From assembly GCA_036346405.1 (NCBI GenBank), contig CM070548.1, positions 86,077,333 through 86,141,332 of the forward strand: a DNA stretch of 64,000 nucleotides, given 5' to 3'. This document shows, one piece after another, positions 57,200 to 64,000 of this stretch. The position numbers and the translations under genes are program-made. The DNA comes from Phyllostachys edulis (Eukaryota > Streptophyta > Magnoliopsida > Poales > Poaceae). The notes under the pieces are model-generated. The model was given only the letters and a program-made list of their open reading frames with translations, ran no database searches and was not told the origin of the DNA. Every line of letters starts with the position of its first letter. Position 1 is the first letter of the stretch.

Positions 57200-60100
57200 A
57201 TGTCGGATCGTATCACCAAGTGGTCGGCTTCTGATCTGAGCAAGAAGAAGCTTGAGAGCTTGGAGAAGATCGGGCTGCTTCCTAACAAGGACCTGATTTC
57301 TTGAATATCAGCAGCCGGAGAGCATTCTCCTAGTGGTGAAGATGGAGAAATCCATGTTTTCCTTGCATATGTCGAATGCGGATTCAGGTTGCCAGTCCAC
57401 TCCTTTCTTCCCAAGGTTTTGGAGCATTACAGAGTTGAACTAGTGAATCTTGCCCCCAATGCCATCGCCAACCTCAGCGTCTTCATCTACCTCTGTAAAG
57501 AGTACTTGGGGATTGCCGTAAATCTGGATCTCTTCAAGTACTACTACAGGATAGCAAAGATAGGCAAGATGACTGGGACACCTGGAGAGTGAACCTTGCG
57601 CCTCTGTGATGGAAAGGCCGATGAGTATATTTGTATGTACTCAAAGTCTCCGTGGTTGTCATGGAAGAATAGCTGGTTCTACATGATGGTCACTCAAAAG
57701 GACAGCCTTTACTATGCTGGTAGGAAGGCGGCCGAGAATCCAAAGTGGCGCTCCTCCGTGAAGAAGGAGGGAAAAATAAGGAGATGGGTTGAAGCCATCC
57801 AACTCTTTGGTGTTAGGGGTTTGACCTCCTGGCACGTGGTAACGGATTTCTCTATGCACCGGATTAGCCCCCTGAAGGCCCGAGCACATCCGATGCTCTG
57901 GTACATTGGTCGTGATGATGCGACCAAAGACTCCAAGGAGGCTAAGTCCTGAAAGATTCCGACCAGTTTGATTATATTGTTTGATTATTTCTGTGATCCT
58001 AAAATCTCTTGTTTATCATTACAGCTCTGTCTCCTAATGAGATCAGAAGCCGGATCAAAATGATCTGTGCCGGAGAGCCTGGCGAGAAGGCTGATTTTCC
58101 TCGGATCTTAGCGGTTGTTTCCGCAGAAGAGAGGGCTGAGAGGCTTAGGGTAAAAAATATCAACCATCTCTCATCACTTATATGCTTTCCGATTGGTTTT
58201 ACCGTAAATCCTCTTTGATGTGCAGTCGGTCGAATTGAGGATTAATGAGGCCACTGAAAGTTGTGAGCCAATTGATGCTGTGACTACTGCTATGATGTAA
58301 CATCCCAAAGTTCTGTTACCAAAATAAAAATAAATAAAGTTATTATTTTATTGAGTTTTCTGGCTGTCAAAGTTCTTTCTTGATTTTCTATAATTTAAAA
58401 AGAGTTTTCTTTGTTAAAGGAATAAAAAAAATCAATTATTTAATTTATTGGCTTTCAAAATCAAAAATAAAATTTATAGAGTTTTCTGGGATTTTATTGA
58501 TTCAAAGTGAAAAGTAAAATTTTAATTATTTTCTAGAATTTTAAAAGTTTTTCCTAATTATTTTAAAGACAAAATAAATTATTTACAAAATTAATTACCA
58601 TCTATAAGTTGGAATTATTTATATTAAGTTCAAAATAATTCTAGAAATTTTGTGAATTTTTCTAGAATTTTTGGACCCTATTTGCTATGTTATAAAAATC
58701 TATTGATTTATTGCTTAAATCAGATTAAATTCGAAATTTTTTAAAAAATAAAAAAATATTTTATTTTCCCGCTCAGTTACCTATCCCATTTGTGCTCCAG
58801 CACATGCATGCTTAACATTGCCAATCTTAACATGCATGTGCTGACCAACTTGCCAATTTGCTTTCGATCAATTATATTACTCTCTTTATTTCATTTATTC
58901 ATTCCTTTCTCCGTCCTTTCATCTTCAACCTCCAGAACGTGGCCTATTCGGTTCTATCTTCTTCAACCGTGTGCATCCATGGCCGTGCATCTCCTTGCCG
59001 CCTAGCCCCACCCTCGCCACCTCCGGCCACCACCGCCCCTCACCGCCGGCCATCTCCACCACCGCACCACCTCCCCTTGCCCTCCCCTCCTTTTCTTCTT
59101 ACTCGCTCTAGTGAGCACATGTGCAGGCCGACGCCATTGTTGCACCAATGGAGCTCATCAAAACTAGCGTTTACTTTCCGTTTTCTCCACGAAATTGCAA
59201 GCATTCAATTCCTCTCATCACACCACCTCCACTCCGGCCAAAACCTCCCGTTTTAATACATTTAATCGTCGGACTTTTGTAACAGCTGCCCCTTGATCTT
59301 CCACTCCCGGCCTCCCCTAGCCCTATAGATAGGAGCACGATGAGCCCTACCTTCACTCATCCCTTCCCCCTCAATCACCCTTCCCTTTTCCTTCACCGTT
59401 GGCCGCTATTTCTTTTTCTTCCTCCAAGCAATGCTTGCTATTCAACCGAAGCAAGAAGATGAACAGTAAGATTTATCTAGTTGTTCTTGTGGTTTCTACA
59501 TAGAAATTTTATTCCTTCAAAAAATTTGTTCTCTCACATGCAAGCTCCAAATCCGTTGACATTTCCTCCTAAATTCATCTAAATTCATCTACTATTTTCA
59601 GTATTTATTTCATTATTTTTAGATTTTGTTTAATTTTTGTCTTTTAATTGTTCCATTTTGCGTGTCATCGCCGCCGGTCGACCATACGCGTTCCACCACC
59701 ACCCGGGTGAGCGCACTACACTCCCCGCGGTTCCCTCTTCGTTTTGCCGCAAACCTCATCTGCTAACTCCTCTCCGTTTGCCCGGAACGCCGACGTCCGC
59801 CCGCCACCCGTCTCCCGCCGAAGGTCTTCTCCGTCGAACTGCGTCGCCATCGAAGGTCATCTGGCCGAGCCATCTATACTGTTGAGTTTGTCTCGACGCA
59901 TTCAATGACATGCTTCCGTTGCCACCACCATGCCATGAAACTCCTGCTCCGTACGTAACTGCTGTGGAAATAGCTCATGTATTCCTTGTGCATATGACAA
60001 TTGGACCCACTTGTCATCATTCATTTCCTTCAGATATTTCTCTCTCAAGTGGACCCTCCATTTCTTACACAAAAATCTTTTTTTAATTCTATTCTGAAAT

Positions 60101-63035
60101 CAGAAACCGAAACAACCAATTCCGCATGAATAGTACAATTTTCGGAATTATATTATTTCATGTGATTTGCAACCTTTTGGAAATTCGTTCTCCCTCATAC
60201 GAACTCTGATTCCTTCCATTCAAAGTCCTAAATTCATAAAAAGTCGATATCTTCTTTTCAGTATTTATTTTTATAATTTTTAGATTTTATTTGGATTTTA
60301 TTTGAATGTTATTTGAATTTGGATCGTTTACGCGTATAGATTTCGACGACTTCGGACAACCGGATTTCGACGCCGTTTGAGAACATCGATTAATCAAGCA
60401 AGACAAGTTATACCTTTGATCATATTTGATCCTATTATTTCAAATTATTTAAATTATGTTTTAAATTATTATTTCATGCGTATTTCTATTCAATGTAATT
60501 TAAATAACTACTTTTTAAATTATAGTTATACCTAAATCCTTTGTACCGCCAATATTGACATTTAAATAAACATACCTTGACACCTTAGATGAAAATCTAG
60601 TTTATACGATAGTATGAACTAGAACATTTTGAAAAAAAAAATGCTTAGCGATGCTTAGACCCAAAATTATTCAATTTGGGAACTTCCAGCCAAAAAATCA
60701 AATGTTGTTTAAAGTGTATCCATAGCATTGGTGTGCCATGGATGTTTGAAAAGGATTTGAAAAGCAAAATAAAATTGTTTTGGACTTGGGCAAAATGGAT
60801 GTTTAGATGGTGCATGTTGATGCACGGGATCGAGTCATTTCTATGATCGAGGCCCATGAGTTTTATGGAAAGTTGCCCAAGTTAGTTAAGGACCGGTCTT
60901 CGAGCCGCATCTTGCTAAGCCACATCGTACTACCATATGTCCTGAGTGGGCAGGACCTGGCTAACTAATTTGCAATGTTTCACCGTGGTCGTGCCATCCG
61001 ATTGCGTGGGTGTCTTTTATGACCTACTTTTATGTATTCCCACCTAGCGCAAGAGGGGGCTTGAACCCGGCGGGTTTCTATCCAAAGGGGGTGAATCTTT
61101 AGCGAGGTGGAACTATGGTGGGATAACGCATTGTAAAGGCCTTGACACGTGCTCTAGACTGCTTACCTAAGGTAGTGAGCGGTGGTATCGACGGATGCCA
61201 GACAAACTAGAGAATTCATGCCATGTGGGTAAAGTTGTACCACCTCTGCAGAGTGTTAAGAACTATTCGAATAGCCGTGTCCACGGTCATGGACATGCTT
61301 GGTAAAGCCACTCAAAGTTAGACTTTGGTTTTGATTTCAAAATGATTTGACACAAATGGTTTTGGATTTCTATCCAAATGGAAATTGGGCAGGTAGCCTT
61401 GTGATAGGAGGGTATCCTTCACCACTCTCGTGTGAATGTTATCGAACTATAAAACTTGAGGATTTACAAAATGAATTTTAGTTACAGAATAACCGCTTTG
61501 GAACTTAGTATTAATATTTGAAAGAAACATGGCTTCATGCAAAATTAAACCTATAAGCCTCCCTTTGATATATCATTGCATGCATTATAATCTGTTATTA
61601 GGTATAACTTGCGAGCACGGAAGTTGTGCCCACCCTTGCTTAATGCAAATAAATTTCAGAGGAGAATGACTTCACTACTGGTGTGGATCTCGACGACTAG
61701 GCCGCTACCCTAGTCGATTGCCTGTGGCAGATTAATTGGACTCCACTACTTCTTCATCTTCCACTGTGTTTGTTTATTGTTGGCTTCTAAGCCTTTCTTG
61801 TAATAAACTCTGTTGATTATTAATAAAGTTGTGCGATTTATGGATGTTACCATATCTTTTTACTGTGTGAACTAGCTACTGATCATGGGACTAGTTTAGA
61901 AACGCACAGAGGATTTGGGGTGTTACTCCTGGGTCCGACATATGACCACATGAGATGGTGGTCTTATAGAGGTAGGCAACCGAACAAAAATGTATATGCT
62001 AGATGAAGAATTTTCATCATCTAATTTAACTTTGACTGTTAATTTAGGCGATTGTCGTGGACCCCAATGTAGTCTCTCAGGACCTACCAGTTGCTACTGC
62101 AGTAACTGTTTTGGAAGTCGATGAATCCACACCCTCCGTCCAGATGGTCAGGGATCTTGTTCTCGATCAACTGGTCGAGACTATTTTTTCTGATCTCCAA
62201 TTGGAGGATGCGAGGTGTCTGACTGGCCCTACCGGTTCAGGATCAGTGAAGTTGGTCAAATAGAAGAAAAGAAAAGTGAGCGCGACTGACTTTGCTTCAG
62301 TGCGTTTCAAAATAAGAACCAAGAAAGCGACCAGGCACGTATACATGAAAGAAAGACTTATGTAAGTACTTACCTTTGGTGTTTTCAGAGTCTTGAGCTT
62401 CTTTTCTTCTTGTCATTATAGATCCTGTGTTATTTCGGTCGATTTCGACCAGAGCCCCCCTCAGGAGAAAGTTCCTGAGGATAAAGAGGTTGAGCCAGCC
62501 CCCGAGTAGGTGGCAACGCTAGTGGCTGCTCAGGAACCTGTAGTGGCTCCTATCCCACCCGTGGAGGTGGTGGCTCCTGAGGAATCTCGGCAGGTTCCAA
62601 CTCCTGCTGGGAATTCTCCTTTCCGAGTTGCCTTTCCTTATCGCTTCCGAATCTTCAAAGATGAAGAGCTTAATGAAGCGTGGGGAAGAATTTTGGACCG
62701 TCAAGCAAAAATGAGTTCTGACTCTATTTTTGCTAAATATAACGACATGGCAATCGAGGTAATCTTCCACGACAACTTTTAATAGCCTTTCCCTTAGAAA
62801 ATACTTAAAAGAGTTTGCTATTTTTTTGTAACATTTTGTGGAGAATTTCGTTGTGGTCGGAGGACTGACCCAGTGAATTAAGATCTTGGAGGAAAAGAAC
62901 TTCGAATTAGAAAGTAAGCACCCTTTTAGTGTCTTCTTCTCCCCTTCTTTACCATTTGGCTCTTTTTTCTGTTAACTAATTTCTCCCTTTATCGTGTCTA
63001 ATAGATTTGGAGAAACTTAAAGAAGAAGTTATAGC
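57200..63035 (+). pseudogene. Gypsy-type 'transposase' (PF04195-like) protein relic, multi-exon
   Basis: The ATG at 57200 opens one frame to 57952 (MSDRITKWSASDLSKKKLES ... VFLAYVECGFRLPVHSFLPK ... NLSVFIYLCKEYLGIAVNLD ... WKNSWFYMMVT), which resembles the 'putative gypsy type transposon' domain of plant elements. TGA stops at about 57302 and 57590 interrupt it. Exon-like pieces follow with splice sites: 58025-58149, 58226-58295 joined to 61946-61970, 62049-62263, 62420-62781 and 63005-63035. The last reads LEKLKEEVIAE, a coiled coil. A solo LTR (58296-61940) and then a SIRE-like LTR (63036) are inserted in it. Further stops show it is dead. Exon limits beyond 57952 are inferred. Confidence 0.65.
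58291..61945 (+). mobile_element. Solo Gypsy LTR with TATGA target duplication
   Basis: The LTR is 58296 (TGTAACATCCCAAAG) to 61940 (CTCCTGGGTCCGACA), 3,645 bp, with perfect TATGA at 58291-58295 and 61941-61945. It has the same plan as 47791-51171, including a GC-rich leader (58970-59880), the block GTAAAGTTGTACCACCTCTGCAGAGT at 61231 and a similar end (...CGACA). Nothing lies between LTR and duplication, so no internal region remains. Confidence 0.92.
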
Positions 63036-64000
63036 TGAAAGTATCTAGGCCCCTAAAAATTGTTTTGGTAATTAATGATAATATGTGAATATATGATTAA
63101 CATGTTTATTGAGTACTTACAAGGTTAAGTCCCATTGGTAAAATTAATGACGTAAGGATGCATGCCAAAGGATAACATGAAGATCTACATAGCTTGAAGA
63201 CAAGGTACAAGTAGTCTAAGATCTTTTTTTGTTTTACCGGTCTTAGAAGTTTTGGTTGGATGACCGGATTATAGGTTAAATGCCGTACTATTAAGAGGGA
63301 TCACGACTAGCAGCTTGATAGCATGTTCTTGTGCCATATGGATCAATTTAGGGTCATGCATGCATTTGAATTCTTTGTAAATTTGAAAGCCTTGATCACT
63401 TTTGTCTAAAATCGGTAGTACTGATTATTATCATCTAATGGTTGTACGCTTCTGTCAAGCGATATGACCGAGATTTACTTGGCGGTAGTACCGAATTTTG
63501 TAGGCTGAAGCCAACTGAGCACTAATGCGGTACGATCGGCTCTTAGAGCGGTGCAACCGCATTGCAGTCGTTCTGAAAATTAGTTGGCAGTTGAATAAAA
63601 ATAGAACCAGTGCATTTTGGCTCAGAACCTCTCTTTGTTTTTCGGTTGAACTGCTACGAGAATCGGTTTGATCGATTTTCTACCGAACCGATTCTTATAT
63701 GGCGGTTCAAGAAAACCAGAACAGATGTAATTTCGACTTGGAGCTCTCTGTGATTTTCGGTTGAACCGCATTTGGGAAGCGGTTGAACCGCGCTACGGTT
63801 GTACCGATTTTTATAAGGCGGTTCATATTTTCCAGAAAACTTGTCGTTTCAGCAGATTTGGAAACCCTACGATCGGTTGTCTGCGCTCAATGCGGTTCAA
63901 CCGGCGATCTGATTATACATAAGTTACTTGGCGGTTGTACCGAACGGCAAATTTCAACGGCTATGTCAGAGTAATTAATGCCGCCATTCTAGCCGTTACG
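63036..64000 (+). mobile_element. SIRE-like Copia LTR, 5' part (runs off the window)
   Basis: Starts TGAAAGTATCTAGGCCCCTAAAAATTG (compare TGAAGAATCTAGACCC at 17929) and continues with the family's CCGTACTATTAAGAGGGATCACGACTAG block and the GCGGTAGTACCG/GCGGTTGAACCGC motif cluster (63410-64000). The right end and the duplication (left flank ATAGC at 63031-63035) lie outside the window. Confidence 0.8.

Overview
This window is nuclear DNA from a flowering plant, almost certainly a grass (Poaceae). It has GC-rich first exons with GT-AG introns, intergenic DNA packed with LTR retrotransposons, hAT and Mutator-type miniature elements, and grass-style SIRE/Maximus-like Copia and Tekay-like Gypsy LTRs. 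No species can be named from the sequence alone. No bacterial, organellar, rRNA, tRNA or CRISPR feature was seen.

Four host genes can be supported. (1) 718-4811 (+): the nuclear-pore membrane nucleoporin NDC1, four exons, 503 aa. (2) 5948-6596 (-): a small OXIDATIVE STRESS 3 (OXS3)-like protein, two exons, 182 aa. (3) 15429-15740 (-): histone H4, intronless, with a plant histone promoter element upstream. (4) 29210-33038 (+): a DHH/DHHA1 phosphoesterase, seven exons, 346 aa, with one GC-AG intron.

The rest is mostly transposable elements at several ages. 9.6-14.4 kb: a diverged antisense Gypsy LTR-like stretch, a solo Copia LTR (duplication TTATC) and a small hAT-type element. 17.9-20.9 kb: a SIRE-like solo LTR (duplication GCGGG) that splits an open frame. 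26.1-29.0 kb: a LINE that has lost its reverse transcriptase and ends about 170 bp from the phosphoesterase ATG. 33.9-38.3 kb: a decayed antisense Copia polyprotein with a perfectly flanked 845-bp Mutator-type foldback inside its integrase. 39.0-41.7 kb: a decayed Gypsy LTR plus gag, followed by an antisense LTR end. 43.7-46.5 kb: foldback and hAT-type elements. 47.6-55.8 kb: a SIRE-like LTR broken by a nested non-autonomous Gypsy element, with a later deletion across one junction. 57.2-63.0 kb: a multi-exon gypsy-type 'transposase' (PF04195-like) relic, cut by a 3.6-kb Gypsy solo LTR (duplication TATGA) and then by another SIRE-like LTR that runs off the window.

The genes do not form a pathway; they are ordinary housekeeping or stress genes between transposon blocks. 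The informative part is the insertion history: target-site duplications can be read for seven or more elements, which gives exact boundaries and a relative order. I found no clear sign of a wholly new biological system. The strongest oddities are the capsid-less, pol-less but still open gag frame at 51.8-53.0 kb, the nested element with a junction deletion, the Mutator-type foldback, and the LINE that runs in frame into the phosphoesterase gene.
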